64,000 bases of DNA from Tretioscincus oriximinensis (taxonomy: Eukaryota; Chordata; Lepidosauria; Squamata; Gymnophthalmidae). The stretch lies in contig JAJVDF010000451.1 of NCBI GenBank assembly GCA_022410635.1, positions 425,330 through 489,329 of the forward strand. Reading direction: 5' to 3'. Below the pieces are notes generated by a model, which saw only the letters and a list, made by a program, of their open reading frames with translations, ran no database searches and had not been told where the DNA came from. Shown in pieces: positions 49,701-56,787 of the stretch (its first letter is position 1; the number at the start of each line of letters is the position of its first letter). The position numbers and the translations under genes were made by a program.

Positions 49701-52700
49701 GAGGCACAGGTTGTTTCAAACAACAGACTCTTATAGTAGCTAAATTACTGTTTCCTCCAGTGATAGAAACGAATCATCTGTCAAAGTTCTCACAAAACAT
49801 ACTGAAAAAAGCAGCAATGTACGTGCTGTGACATTTCACGGAACATAAATATATATATAATAGTTGATACGGTTTTAGTGTTGTGATGTACGAATGTGAA
49901 AGTGAAATGGTGATGAAAGAATACAATAAATATGTTAATCTTTTGAACTTTAATACTGAAGGATTCTAAGCTGCTACACATATGGACAAAAGTGTTGATA
50001 CCCTTCTGTGTGACTCAAACATTGAACTCTCTCAGCCCCACCTACTCCACAGGGTGTCTGTTGTGGAGAAAGCAACAAAAGCTATGTGCACCACCCTATG
50101 GTAGGCTGCCCTGAGACCTTCGTGTATAGGGCGGGATATAAATACAAATAAATAAAAAATAAACATCCAAGAATGGCTAAGACTAAAAACATCCAAGGTC
50201 CCTGGAGATTTCCAAGTTCAAGAGTTTTACCAAGGCCTCAATTGAAAGGTTATCCACGTCAGCCAGAATTGTCCCCAAGATATTCAACTTCATTTCCTAT
50301 ACGTTTTTCAAAAATCTCTAGAAATTATTTTTAAAAGAAAAATCCTTCACCGTTCCAGCAAGGGATGGTTGCCATAAAACCAAGCTTCACTAGAATATGG
50401 TTTGTCCATGATAGCAAACGAACAGAGTTAAACTATCAACAAATCATTGCACAAAACACGCAAAGCAAACAGTTTTTGACTATATGTGACAGAAGCAAAT
50501 TGAAATAGTCCCATCCCCATGACGTGCCAAGGAGTTCCAAATTGTTTCTTTCTTTTTCCTTTGCAGAAAAGTTGCAATCACATTCAGAGTCTGAATCAGT
50601 GCTTTGGAAACCACTTTTACTTGCTTCATAAGAGAAGCCATATAGAGAATTGATTCTCAGTTTCTAATTCAGTCCAGAAGACACTAGTGAAAACAATGAA
50701 CAGTGGTTACTAATTGGCACGTTGTTTATTACAGAAAACTGGCAGGCACCCAAGTTATCTGCCAGATTATCTGTAATAAATGCCAAGTTAGCTTGGTTTG
50801 TTATACTTTCAATGACACTTTGCAACTTTTTTCTCTTGATCTTTGATCTTTTAACAAACATTTTAATTAGCATTTTTTCTTTGTGATTCCCTACAGTCTG
50901 TTTCAGAGAAATAGCCGTGTTAGTCTAGTAGAAAGTCCAGCAAGGGAGCTGTAGTAGCAGTTTGAGACTAACTTGAGAAAAGTGGGTGGCATAAGCTTTC
51001 GTAGACACGTCTACTTCTTCAGATGCTCTTCAGATGCTCTTCAGATGCTCTCCAGAGTATCTGAAGAAGTAGACGTGTCTACGAAAGCTTATGCCACCCA
51101 CTTTTCTCAAGTTGGTCTCAAAGTGCTGCTTGCTCCTTTGCTGGACCTACAGTCTGTGTCTTTGTATTTTTCTAACCACAAGATAGTAACAAAATCTGCT
51201 ATTCAGAATCTGAAATGAGGCTGCATGTAGGATGGCAGTAAAATGATATTTTTATTGGGTATGTATCATATCACCAAGCATTTTTTACCGCTTCTGCAAA
51301 ATGTGCTGCATACTTTTTTCCTCATCATTTGATCATACTTATATTGCTGCATTCAAGCAGCAGCTCATATAACTGCTAGTGCATGTGATTCCATGCCCTT
51401 GAACATCAGAGCTTTAGCTATACACAGTGTGTTCAAAATGCAAAGCTGCACAGTAGAGTACAGTAAGAAGCAAATCACTTGTTGAAACAGACATTTGGAT
51501 ACACCTGGATTTTTTTTCCCTTCCAGATTGCTCTTCTAATTAAACTTTTCATAATTTTTAAGATCAGAACATGTAGGTGCATCTATAACATTTGCCAACC
51601 TTTATGCATGGTTTCACTTCAGAAGACTGGCTAGTACCAGGCAACTCTAGGCTTGATGTTCCAGATCTTTCCACAGATGTTCAGTAGGATCAGGCTCTAG
51701 ATTGATGTAATGCAGATGTGACTAAATCAACCATTGAAAAATCACCTGTTTTATTTGGGTATTAAAAGATAATGTTGCGAAACTAATGGGAACGTTTACA
51801 GGAATGTGTATATGAGTGTTAACAGTGTGAATTTGCTCCCATGTTTATTGACATGAAAAACCAAGTGGTTGCTTCAACGCAACGTTGTCTTGTAGAAACC
51901 ATATTAGTTTCTTTCAAANAAGATGTATGAAATTGCTAATTTTTTCATTAGTTTTTGTTATGATATCAAGCTGACGGACCTATAACATCCCAATATAATT
52001 TCCTTCAGACCTTTTTAAAAGTTGCTTTGACTACCTTTGAGGGCAGTTATAGAAGTAAAGCATGGAGCCAAACTGTTGGCTTTGTGGATTCCAGCACCAA
52101 ATGCCCTTTTTATTTGTTAAATGTTAGTCACTATCCTGAATCCCAGAGGCTCAACACATGAATACCACTTTTATTACTATGCAATCAGGGCTGTATATGC
52201 AGGCACGGATAGTTCAGTCGCTTAGGAATTCGTCTCTCGCCTGGGAGATGGGGTTTCGAAGCCCTGTGTGGGACGTGGGGAGGGGTGAGCACNTTCCACT
52301 AGCCTGTAGCTCTAGCCAACCCAGCTATTTGAAAGCAGGAACTGCAAGACATTGCAACTGACTGCAAGTAGATACATGGGAACCACCAGAGTCTGGTGGG
52401 GAAGATAGAATGTGAGCAAAATACCCTTGTAAGCCACTTTGAGTCCCTTTGAAAGGCAAGAAAAGCGGGGTATAAGAACCCAGTTCTTCTTCTCCTTCTA
52501 TNTATGCAAAATATAGATACCAGTGGTACTAAGANGATATTAATTTTTTATTGCTTTTATTATAAAAGCCAAATTAGCTGAGGGAAAAGGAGATGTAAAA
52601 TAAATAAGTAAACAAATAAAGTAAATAAGTAAATTACAGCCCATGGGCAAAATACAGCCTAAACCCGACCCTGTATGTGATTGACCATTGATAGTAAACA

Positions 52701-53354
52701 GATCATAGACGTCACTCTCTTTCATTCTACTGTGCAGTTTCCCCAACTCGCTTTTCTTTGGTTTGACATTGGAAGCCTTTCACCTTTGAATTCCAATTCT
52801 CTACTTAGCATTTGGAGAGCATCTGCTCACCATAAAACTGGCAACAGCCATTCTGGAATATCTCAGTGGCTGGAACTAGCCCTATGGAGAACAGACTATG
52901 GTATGCTGTGGTATGATGGAAGTAAACCAATGCAGTTTGGGATTCAAATGCGGGTGGATAGAGACGCTTAGGTTGTCTGTTTATCTGTCTGTGTTTTCAT
53001 ATCTTTTATCTTCATGATGATGGATGATGACGACGACGATGATGATAACAACTATGCAAAATGTTTTCGAAAGATAATGTTGTAACTTAGCACCTGCCTT
53101 AGCACATTGCCCTGAAGAGAAAAACTATGAGATTGCTTTAGAAATGAGACCCGTACAGAACGAATGTTGAAGAGATTCTGTAAGATTTTTCATGTGCCTT
53201 ACAGGAATACAAGCGCAAGTTAACCAGAGTTTCTCAAGTACGGAAAGAACTCAAATCACGCATCCAGACCCTCCCTGACCTATCAAGACTCCCCAATGTC
53301 ACGGGAAGCCAGGTGCATCTTCCCTTCGCTGGGGACGTCTATAATGATGATTGA
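20998..53354 (+). CDS. RPRD1A: RPRD1A, complete spliced gene (7 coding exons)
   Basis: Joining 20998-21148, 33968-34097, 35347-35453, 35541-35635, 36872-36998, 37097-37272 and 53205-53354 gives 936 bases: 311 residues plus TGA. All introns are GT-AG and all phases join. Residues 1 to about 133 form a CID, the RNA polymerase II CTD-interacting domain, with LWLIHHRKHS, LTFLYLANDVIQNSKRKG and SIWEER motifs. The C-terminal half has the conserved LADYNGRLAAEIDDRKQ and a predicted coiled coil. The end AGDVYNDD resembles RPRD1A more than RPRD1B. RPRD1 proteins form dimers on the phosphorylated Rpb1 CTD and help RPAP2 remove Ser5 phosphate; RPRD1A (p15RS) also dampens Wnt/beta-catenin transcription. 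The ATG is chosen because MSAFSES matches the family start and lies in the CpG island. Human RPRD1A is 312 residues. No disabling change is seen. Confidence 0.95.
21712..21870 (+). mobile_element. L3/CR1-clade LINE 3' tail
   Basis: GTCATGAACAGGAGCATATT through GTGGGCCTCTGTGTGAGACA to CTTCTTATGTTCTTATGTTC, the same terminus as at 45835-46208. In RPRD1A intron 1; contains several n. Confidence 0.8.
22023..22591. mobile_element. Non-autonomous hAT element with internal tandem duplication
   Basis: Termini TAGACTGACCAGAT and ATCTGGTCAGCCTA are inverted repeats. AGCTCCAT occurs at 22015-22022 and 22592-22599, an exact 8-bp target duplication. Inside, a unit of about 140 bp with GAGGGGAGGGTGCCTTCAGG is present twice (from about 22230 and 22370), together with long T and A runs. 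No transposase. Confidence 0.85.
23150..23300 (+). repeat. Unclassified interspersed repeat, family R, partial
   Basis: Contains AGCCCCAAGGCAGC, TGATACAATCA and TACTGGGAAACTGAGTTAAA in the same order as 322-598. Confidence 0.45.
23466..23520 (+). mobile_element. L2-type LINE 3' tail
   Basis: CCTCAGGTATAGGGCGGGGT followed by ATAAATAAATAAATAA; identical in form to the L2 terminus at 15671. Confidence 0.7.
24060..27960. other. RPRD1A intron 1, mostly unassigned
   Basis: AT-rich. Old LINE-like tails of the TTGTAAACTACCTTGAGC type are at about 24190-24260 and 24630-24695. No exon with conserved coding was seen in 25000-27960. Confidence 0.45.
27967..28289 (+). mobile_element. Helitron-like non-autonomous element, 323 bp
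   Basis: Starts TCTAAATAAATAAAAACAG after an A and ends AACCCCTAG before a T, the 5'-A|TC...CTAG|T-3' pattern of Helitron insertion without target duplication. The next 100 bases (CATTCCCACCAA, CTCCCTGC-TTGCTC, CATTTAAAAT) match the start of 47358-48170. The interior is GC-rich with a G run at 28134-28147. No Rep/helicase. Confidence 0.65.
28300..29770. other. RPRD1A intron 1, unassigned
   Basis: AT-rich, no recognised repeat or exon. Confidence 0.4.
29780..30056 (+). mobile_element. L3/CR1-clade LINE 3' tail, diverged
   Basis: GAGCAACAGTCAGCATTCCTG, ATTTGCAGGGAGTCA, TGAGACAGAATGCTGAACCA and CAATTCAGCAGGGCTC follow the order of the other L3 tails. Confidence 0.7.
31120..31375 (+). mobile_element. 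L3/CR1-clade LINE 3' tail
   Basis: ATGTTCATGGGCACCAAGGG, GAGATGGAGCAACAGGCAGT, TCTGTGTGAGACAGAATGCT, ending CTTATGTTCTTATTGTTC. Confidence 0.8.
32205..32280 (-). mobile_element. L2-type LINE 3' tail
   Basis: ATTTATTTGATTGTTTATATTTATACC followed by CACCCTATACCTGAAGATCT; diverged. Confidence 0.6.
32290..33960. other. RPRD1A intron 1, end
   Basis: Old LINE-like tail near 32690-32755 (CACCCTGAGACCTGTGTAAG). The rest is unassigned. A pyrimidine tract just before 33967 belongs to the exon 2 acceptor. Confidence 0.4.
33968..34097 (+). CDS. RPRD1A: RPRD1A exon 2
   Basis: Acceptor TTTATTTAG, donor AG|GTATTT. Encodes about residues 51-94, AKPNRKLTFLYLANDVIQNS onward, the most conserved CID helices that contact the CTD peptide. 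Confidence 0.95.
35347..35453 (+). CDS. RPRD1A: RPRD1A exon 3
   Basis: Acceptor TTTTCACAG, donor TT|GTAAGT. Encodes SETDESCKKHLGRVLSIWEE and the following helix, the end of the CID. Ends in phase 1. Confidence 0.95.
35541..35635 (+). CDS. RPRD1A: RPRD1A exon 4
   Basis: Acceptor GATTGCTAG, donor CAG|GTACTA. Encodes a basic and then acidic/serine-rich linker (residues about 130-161) between CID and C-terminal region. This is the least conserved part of the protein. Ends in phase 0. Only an 87-bp intron separates it from exon 3. Confidence 0.92.
35832..36012. mobile_element. Tc1/mariner-type deletion derivative (MITE), about 180 bp
   Basis: Left TGCTTGAAAGTTTGTGAACC and right GTTTGCAAACTTTCAAGCACTG are inverted terminal repeats. 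The interior (CAGATTTTCACAAAAGTCCT) resembles vertebrate Tc1 sequence. In RPRD1A intron 4. Confidence 0.75.
36290..36455 (+). mobile_element. CR1 LINE 3' end, diverged
   Basis: CATTGAGCAGGGAGTTAGACTG, GATGACCCCAGAGGTCTCTTCC and ATCATTCCATTTT follow the CR1 terminus in forward orientation. Confidence 0.65.
36872..36998 (+). CDS. RPRD1A: RPRD1A exon 5
   Basis: Acceptor TTTTTCAG, donor ACAG|GTAAGG. Encodes ALQELENAASGDAAVHQRIA and SLPVEVQDATLLDRIT, a conserved helical segment. Ends in phase 1. Confidence 0.95.
37097..37272 (+). CDS. RPRD1A: RPRD1A exon 6
   Basis: Acceptor TTTTCTAG, donor GAA|GTGCGT. Encodes DKESGEQLSKMVDDACMLLA, then NGRLAAEIDDRKQLTRML and the start of the coiled coil (SEKEQTLE). 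The reading frame runs past the donor into intron 6 for about 165 bases, so an unspliced transcript would read into a short hydrophobic tail. Confidence 0.95.
37478..38260 (+). mobile_element. DNA transposon with long inverted ends, family E (non-autonomous)
   Basis: Left CTGTATATACTCGAGTATAAGCC, right GGCTTATATGTGAGTATATACGG: inverted termini of about 23 bp between TA dinucleotides at 37476-37477 and 38261-38262. The interior is about 780 bp without a transposase frame and includes a C run at 37880. A second copy in the opposite orientation begins at 63759. Confidence 0.75.
38266..39235. other. RPRD1A intron 6, unassigned
   Basis: No recognised repeat or exon. Confidence 0.4.
39237..39446. 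mobile_element. Mariner-type MITE, 210 bp
   Basis: Left CAGGGTGCTTCAAAAATGTA, right TACATTTTTTTTGAAGCACCCTG, with TA duplicated at 39235-39236 and 39447-39448. The inverted similarity extends about 35 bp (CACTTTGAACTTCC / GGAAGTTCACAGGGTG). No coding capacity. Confidence 0.85.
39450..40980. other. RPRD1A intron 6, unassigned
   Basis: AT-rich, no recognised repeat or exon. Confidence 0.4.
40981..41063. repeat. Near-perfect 34-bp inverted repeat (hairpin)
   Basis: Arms 40981-41014 and 41030-41063 are complementary with one mismatch and one n, around a 15-base loop. It lies directly before the L3 LINE remnant. It is either a foldback made during insertion or a transcribed hairpin. Confidence 0.85.
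41070..42130 (+). mobile_element. L3/CR1-clade LINE, 5'-truncated
   Basis: The C-terminal part of ORF2 plus 3' UTR: a decayed ADD-containing region near 41240, then a 173-codon open stretch, then the tail with CTTGATGCTGCCTCCAAGAT. It ends near 42130, before the usual CTTATGTTCTTATG terminus. Confidence 0.85.
41522..42043 (+). pseudogene. L3/CR1 LINE ORF2 C-terminus remnant
   Basis: Encodes the thumb and C-terminal region: LPLYKSVVRPHFEYCVQFWS, PEMVQKRATGMIKGLE, DLRGDLIEVYKIMHG, TRGHSLKLMGRRVRTDKG, FFAQRVIDLWDSPPEEV, ending HQGYK and a stop. These are diagnostic of CR1/L3 reverse transcriptases. The catalytic part upstream (41204-41413) is in another frame with n bases, so the element is dead. 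Confidence 0.85.
42140..43670. other. RPRD1A intron 6, unassigned
   Basis: AT-rich with no recognised repeat or exon; followed by an (ATT)n microsatellite at 43681-43717. Confidence 0.4.
43681..43717. repeat. (ATT)n microsatellite
   Basis: About 12 uninterrupted ATT units. Confidence 0.95.
43820..44365 (+). pseudogene. L3/CR1 LINE ORF1 remnant (esterase-like region)
   Basis: In the + strand frame the translation has IADLRKQRKRVRHLDCLKDV and then VVGDSIIR, the GDS block of the SGNH/esterase-like domain in CR1/L3 ORF1. Later stops show decay. It appears to be the 5' part of the same L3 insertion whose reverse transcriptase piece (44840-44975) and 3' end (45835-46208) lie downstream. Confidence 0.6.
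44366..44505 (-). mobile_element. L3/CR1-clade LINE 3' tail
   Basis: GAACATAAGAAGAGCCATAA followed by GCCCACCAGATGCACCTGGG: the reverse of the L3 terminus, inserted antisense within the older L3 copy. Confidence 0.8.
44840..44975 (+). mobile_element. L3/CR1 LINE ORF2 fragment
   Basis: Parallels 41385-41480: GGGCAAAACGCAGTTACTCC, then AAAGGAATCTTGGTGCTGTTG. Short and frameshifted. Confidence 0.5.
44985..45100. repeat. AT-rich (TAATAT/TAA)n low-complexity tract
   Basis: Mixed TAA, TTAATATTAA and CTTAAT units over about 115 bases. Confidence 0.85.
45097..45720. mobile_element. Penelope-like element fragment with GIY-YIG endonuclease remnant and inverted arms
   Basis: Outer inverted repeat: 45097-45145 is the reverse complement of about 45500-45545 (shared CTAGGGGAGCAAGAT). 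Between them, on the - strand, lies a decayed endonuclease-like reading frame containing CQQCPSA, the Cys block in front of the GIY-YIG motif, and near the end EYIDKFQFIDKGLNRDNG. To the right, 45605-45705 is a diverged terminal unit in + orientation with a mutated hammerhead-like core (CAGAAGA...GAAA). The coding piece and terminal unit point in opposite directions. It interrupts the L3 LINE. Confidence 0.7.
45835..46208 (+). mobile_element. L3/CR1-clade LINE 3' end
   Basis: The ORF2 end (TTTTTCACCCAGAGGGTCAT) and complete 3' UTR with GGATGGAGCAAAAGGCAGGA and GTGGGCCTCTGTGTGACACA, ending CTTATGTTCTTATGTTCTTA. Confidence 0.85.
46512..46690 (-). mobile_element. CR1 LINE 3' end fragment
   Basis: AGAATCATAGATGTTCGAAG, CTCCAGGGTCATCGGGTCCAA, to CCACTGGTTTATCC; same family as 600-835. 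Confidence 0.8.
46781..46995 (-). mobile_element. L3/CR1-clade LINE 3' tail
   Basis: CATAAGAACATAAGAACATA followed by GCCCACCAGATGCACCTGGG and CCCGGAGGCTACATCCAGAC: a well-preserved antisense tail. Confidence 0.85.
47358..48170 (+). mobile_element. Helitron-like non-autonomous element, 813 bp, with nested Penelope copy
   Basis: Starts TCTAAATAAATAAAAAAAG after an A and ends TAATCCACTAG before a T. The 5' 110 bases match 27967-28080 and the last bases (GG..TAA.CC.CTAG) match its end. The interior differs and is GC-rich. A 157-bp Penelope fragment sits at 47563-47719. The frames in 47678-48175 have low-complexity, non-homologous translations, so I do not call them genes. Confidence 0.65.
47563..47719 (-). 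mobile_element. Penelope-like terminal fragment, 157 bp
   Basis: The 3' terminal unit in - orientation, from TAGTCAATTTCAGAGAAATA to CAGGGTCAGGTA, flanked by an exact 13-bp target duplication TGGAGAAACATGG at 47550-47562 and 47720-47732. 5'-truncated with an intact 3' end, as for a target-primed retroelement. Confidence 0.85.
48195..49370 (-). mobile_element. L2-clade LINE, old copy
   Basis: Collinear with the L2 at 15671-17119 at low identity. Diagnostic stretches: GAGGTACATTTTTGC, CTCCTGGTCACTGCTG, CATGGTCAATATTATCAAAAGC, CCTGAAACCAGGCTGAAGTGG. The reverse transcriptase is broken by many stops. Confidence 0.75.
49380..50010. other. RPRD1A intron 6, unassigned
   Basis: AT-rich with no recognised repeat or exon. 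Confidence 0.4.
50018..50160 (+). mobile_element. tRNA-derived SINE, family B, 5'-truncated
   Basis: AACTCTCTCAGCCCCACCTA, CACAGGGTGTCTGTTGTGGA, and the L2-like end GACCTTCGTGTATAGGGCGG plus AAATAA tail. Confidence 0.8.
50902..51145. mobile_element. Palindromic Penelope-like insertion, 244 bp
   Basis: A left arm in - orientation (TTTCAGAGAAATAGCCGTGT onward) and a right arm in + orientation meet near 51030-51057, where TCTTCAGATGC is repeated three times. It is flanked by CCTACAGTCTGT at 50890-50901 and 51146-51157 (12 bp). The right arm contains CTGAAGA (51061-51067), stem GTAGAC/GTCTAC, and GAAA (51083-51086), the best-kept hammerhead-like core here. Confidence 0.85.
51160..52195. other. 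RPRD1A intron 6, unassigned
   Basis: No recognised repeat or exon. CACTTCAGAAGACTGGCTAG and nearby text may be an old element but cannot be placed. Confidence 0.35.
52200..52499 (+). mobile_element. tRNA-derived SINE, family A, full length
   Basis: Head GGATAGTTCAGTCGCTTAGG, B box GGGGTTTCGAAGCC, tail CAAGAAAAGCGGGGTATAAG and CTT-rich end. Flanks TATATGCA / TATnTATGCA suggest a short target duplication. Confidence 0.85.
53205..53354 (+). CDS. RPRD1A: RPRD1A exon 7, stop codon
   Basis: Acceptor GCCTTACAG. Encodes EYKRKLTRVSQVRKELKSRI, then TLPDLSRLPNVTG and the end LPFAGDVYNDD; TGA at 53352-53354. Intron 6 upstream is about 15.9 kb and full of repeats. Confidence 0.95.
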   Translation, partial: EYKRKLTRVSQVRKELKSRIQTLPDLSRLPNVTGSQVHLPFAGDVYNDD

Positions 53355-53950
53355 TGCCCAGGAATTCAACTGGAATGAAGAAATGGTCAGAGATTATTTT
53401 TGTATATTTGCTGGAAAATATGCACTGAGTGTTCTAATATATAAGAAATGTTAAATGTTGCTTTGTTCACGCTGTACTGAAAACTGGTGATGCATAAGAG
53501 ACAACTTCTGTGTATGAGAAGGATTATTGTAATTAACATTTGTATTCACTAGAAAATTGCTTTTTGCTTTCGTTTTTATTTCTGTGATGTGAGTTTTACT
53601 GGGTATAATTCTATTATTTGAAACAAAACATAGCAATCCACACCAAAGTAGTAAGCACAAAACACAACAGTTGTAGCCTTTTTGAATGGCAAATGATTTC
53701 TGATAAAACTTTTATTTGCAACTTAAAAAAATATTAATATAGTTATCATTATACTATAGTATGTTAACAATTTTAAATACTCATCGGCCAATAATTATCT
53801 TAGTTAAATAAATAAGAAAAGTTGGATTATTTAGGTACTAAAAGACTGTCATTTTCCACTGTGACTTTTTTCTTTATCCATTTAAATATTTAATTAATTT
53901 ATCCATTAATTAAATAAAATTACCTAACTGGATGTCTGGAATAAAATTTA
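53355..53950 (+). other. RPRD1A: Probable RPRD1A 3' UTR with candidate poly(A) signals
   Basis: AT-rich non-repeat sequence after the stop. AATAAA occurs at 53807-53812, 53913-53918 and 53940-53945. An L2 fragment starts just beyond, near 54050. Which signal is used cannot be told from sequence. Confidence 0.5.
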
Positions 53951-54049
53951 TTAGGATAGGTCTACAGGACTAAGAATATTTTTATTTCTAATTAACTATG
54001 CTTAATTTGGGATGCAGGACCTTAACAGGATAATGCTATACATTTCTGA

Positions 54050-54905
54050 GGTCAGGGTCTCAGGGCTGTTAACATTAAAAACCAAATTAACATATTAAAA
54101 CAAGAATATCTGAAGGTAAGGAAGGGATAACATTTTTTCAGCCAAAGACCAGGATAAAGAGGTGTGTCTTCAAGCATTTTCTGATGCATACAGAGTCCCC
54201 TCAAGGGAGGGGCTCATAGTCTGTTTCCAAGTTTCCACTCTCTTTGCCACTGAGAGAGGCNAAACAGTCAGGAGGGCCTCCTCTGCAGATCTTAAGGCAT
54301 AGGCAGGTTGATATGGAAGGAGGAGTTGGGGCCTTAGAGTTTAGTGTTAATACCTGCAATTGGGCTTGGTAGCAAATTGGCAGCCAGTGCAGCTCTTTCA
54401 AAACCGGTGTGATATGTGCCTGGCCAGTTATTCAGCCAGCAGACCAGCTGCTGCACTCTGCCCTAGCTGCAGCATCAAAACCCGTTGAATTGCATTACAA
54501 TAGTCTAACCTGGAATATTTAGATTATCTAACCTGGTTAGATTATCCCTGTCCAGAAGTGACTGCAACTGGCAAACGAGACATAGTTGGAAGTAGGAACT
54601 CTTGGCCACCACATACTCTGATTCTTAAGTGTCGTCACAGGCTCCAGAAGCACCCCCATTTATAGGGATGCACCCCATCCAGGGCAGGATGCCTCACAGC
54701 TTCAGACACAGAACGCCTGACACGTAGCACCTCCATCTTGTCTAGACTAGACTTCAATTTGTTGGCCTCCATCCAGCCCATTACTGGATGGGCTCTACTG
54801 TCAAGCACCTCTACTGGTTCATATGGAACAGAGAGATAATATCTGCATACATTGATGACAATTCACTCCGAATCTCCTGATGCTCCCACTGGCTTTTTTA
54901 CGGTA
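54050..54905 (-). mobile_element. L2-clade LINE, decayed copy
   Basis: Collinear with 15780-16730: CAGCCAAAGACCAGG, CAGCCAGTGCAGCTCTTTCA, GCATTACAATAGTCTAACC, CTTGTCTAGACTAGACTTCA. A short - strand piece still reads [20 protein letters not shown]. Multiple stops and deletions. Confidence 0.8.
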
Positions 54906-54929
54906 ATGGGCTCTAACCCCATGTTAGTC

Positions 54930-56585
54930 AGACTCATGCTGGGATTTGCGCCCCCTGCACTACAATCGTTGGCTTATTGATTCTAAAACTCTGAATTCCA
55001 ACCAGTTCAATATTTGCCTCTATGGTCTGATAGGGAATGAAGGACAGGATATGGTCCAGAATCAGTTTCTACACACTAAANTCAGAGACATACAACTTTG
55101 TTCAATAGAGATATAGAAATAAATTTTGAAATCTGCACAATATGAAATTAGCAATGTCAGCACCAGTATAAAGATTGTATAAAACTGTCCTACATGATGT
55201 TATTCCAGAGACCTTAAAATAATAGAGATTATTGAAGTTTTCACTAATACTCTGAAAACTTAAAAAATGACATACAGGCTACATCCAGACAGGCTTTTTG
55301 TAGCATTCTTAGAAAGNGATTGCCTTTATGGTGTGATTGCCACATGGTTTGTCAACATTCACGCCACAGTGTCATGAGATAACAACATATTGTAATAGTG
55401 GGAAAAAGCAGCCTTGATATTGCTTTCTCCCTCTATAGTGTTACCACTTACCCATACACAGCTGCCAGCTACCACTATCTTTGAAGGAGGCAGCATTCAT
55501 GTGCAGATGCTGAAAACAGCAGCTTTGTCTGTGTAAACAGTTCCAATTGCTCTCATCTAGATAATCCACTCAGATGGTAAGTAGCCAGGTTGCCATGCAT
55601 TCGCCACTTCATGATCATTATGATTTGGTTCCGTGGCAGCTGGTGCACTTTGGGGCTGGGGGCGCAGGTTCCTCCAGCCTCGGCAAAGTTAGAAAAGTGG
55701 CCGGGAGGAGGCACATTCAAACTCTTACTGGTCTCTCCCCCAGTCTGCAAGTTAAATGCCATTGCAAAAAGGTACCTCTACGGAGACAGAGACTACAGCC
55801 CCTCCCAGGCAGCCCTCCCATTGGTTCTGGGATTTGCAACCCCTTTTGTCAATTAAAAAAGCAGCCTGGAGCTTTTTGATTTGTTGGCAGCTCCTCTATG
55901 AAAGCCTACAGTTGGCCAATGGTTCTCCATTGTTTTCTATTGAGCTTTTATCATTGATTTTAATTTCAGAGTGTTTGCTGGACCCCACGAACCCAGAGGC
56001 CAGCCGCCACTGATTCAGTTTAACCCTGGAGGGGGGCAGATAATCCTTCCCTGTATACTGTGGAGGGAAAGTGCAGAAAGCGATATGCAAAGAGGAAGCA
56101 GAAGATATTCTGGCCTCTTGTGTCTCTCAACTGCTTATGTACTGCTTCTCATGAAAATATACTCTCAAAGCTGTTTACAAAGAATAAAAATAGCTGAAAT
56201 CCTAAATATATATAAACACGATTAAAAGTTGGCCAGTCATTTAGTCTGGAAAATACGTAAAAATATGCCCTTAGTTAGCATCTGAAAATGTGTGAGCATC
56301 CTAGAAATATTAGAGGGAAATCTTCTAAAAAAATAGATACAAACACAAAAAAAGTCCCAACTATGAGAAAGCTCAAACGTCTACACTGGGAGAAGAATTC
56401 TGTCAAGTAAGTTGGTCTTACGGTGTTAAGGGACTTGGCAGATAAAGTTGTGAATCTGGCCTGGAAACTAAATGGCAACCAATGCAGATTTCTAATAGCA
56501 GCTCAAACTTAGAAGTGGAAAATTGAATACTTATAGAAGAACAAAAAACACTCGAAAGACCAAGTTTTATATGATTTTTTTTTNA
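54930..56585. other. Intergenic DNA, no gene recognised
   Basis: The section 55570-56060 is more GC-rich and has a few overlapping open frames, but none has a recognisable domain or splice support. A decayed repeat seems likelier than a gene. Confidence 0.35.
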
Positions 56586-56605
56586 AAAAAACTTCACTTT
56601 AGATA

Positions 56606-56787
56606 TGCTTTGTCTTCTCCCATACTCATTTCCCTATAAATACCTGACCCTGACATTAGGCCCTCAGCATCTGAAGAAGTAGACCTGTCTACGAAANCTT
56701 ATGCCAACCACTTTTCTCGAGTTAGTCTCAAAGTGCTGCTAGCTCCTTTGCTGGACTTTCTGCTAGACTAACACGGCTATTTCTCTG
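56606..56787 (+). mobile_element. Penelope-like terminal fragment, 182 bp
   Basis: Begins TGCTTTGTCTTCTCCCATAC, continues through ATAAATACCTGACCCTGACA, the hammerhead-like core (CTGAAGA at 56671-56677) and ends ACACGGCTATTTCTCTG. It is flanked by an exact 16-bp duplication AACTTCACTTTAGATA at 56590-56605 and 56788-56803. No inverted arm in this copy. Confidence 0.88.

Noticed and set aside
55574..56225. Overlapping + strand frames of 84-101 codons
   Set aside because: Several short frames compete, none has a known domain, and no exon signals join them. Decayed repeat is more likely.
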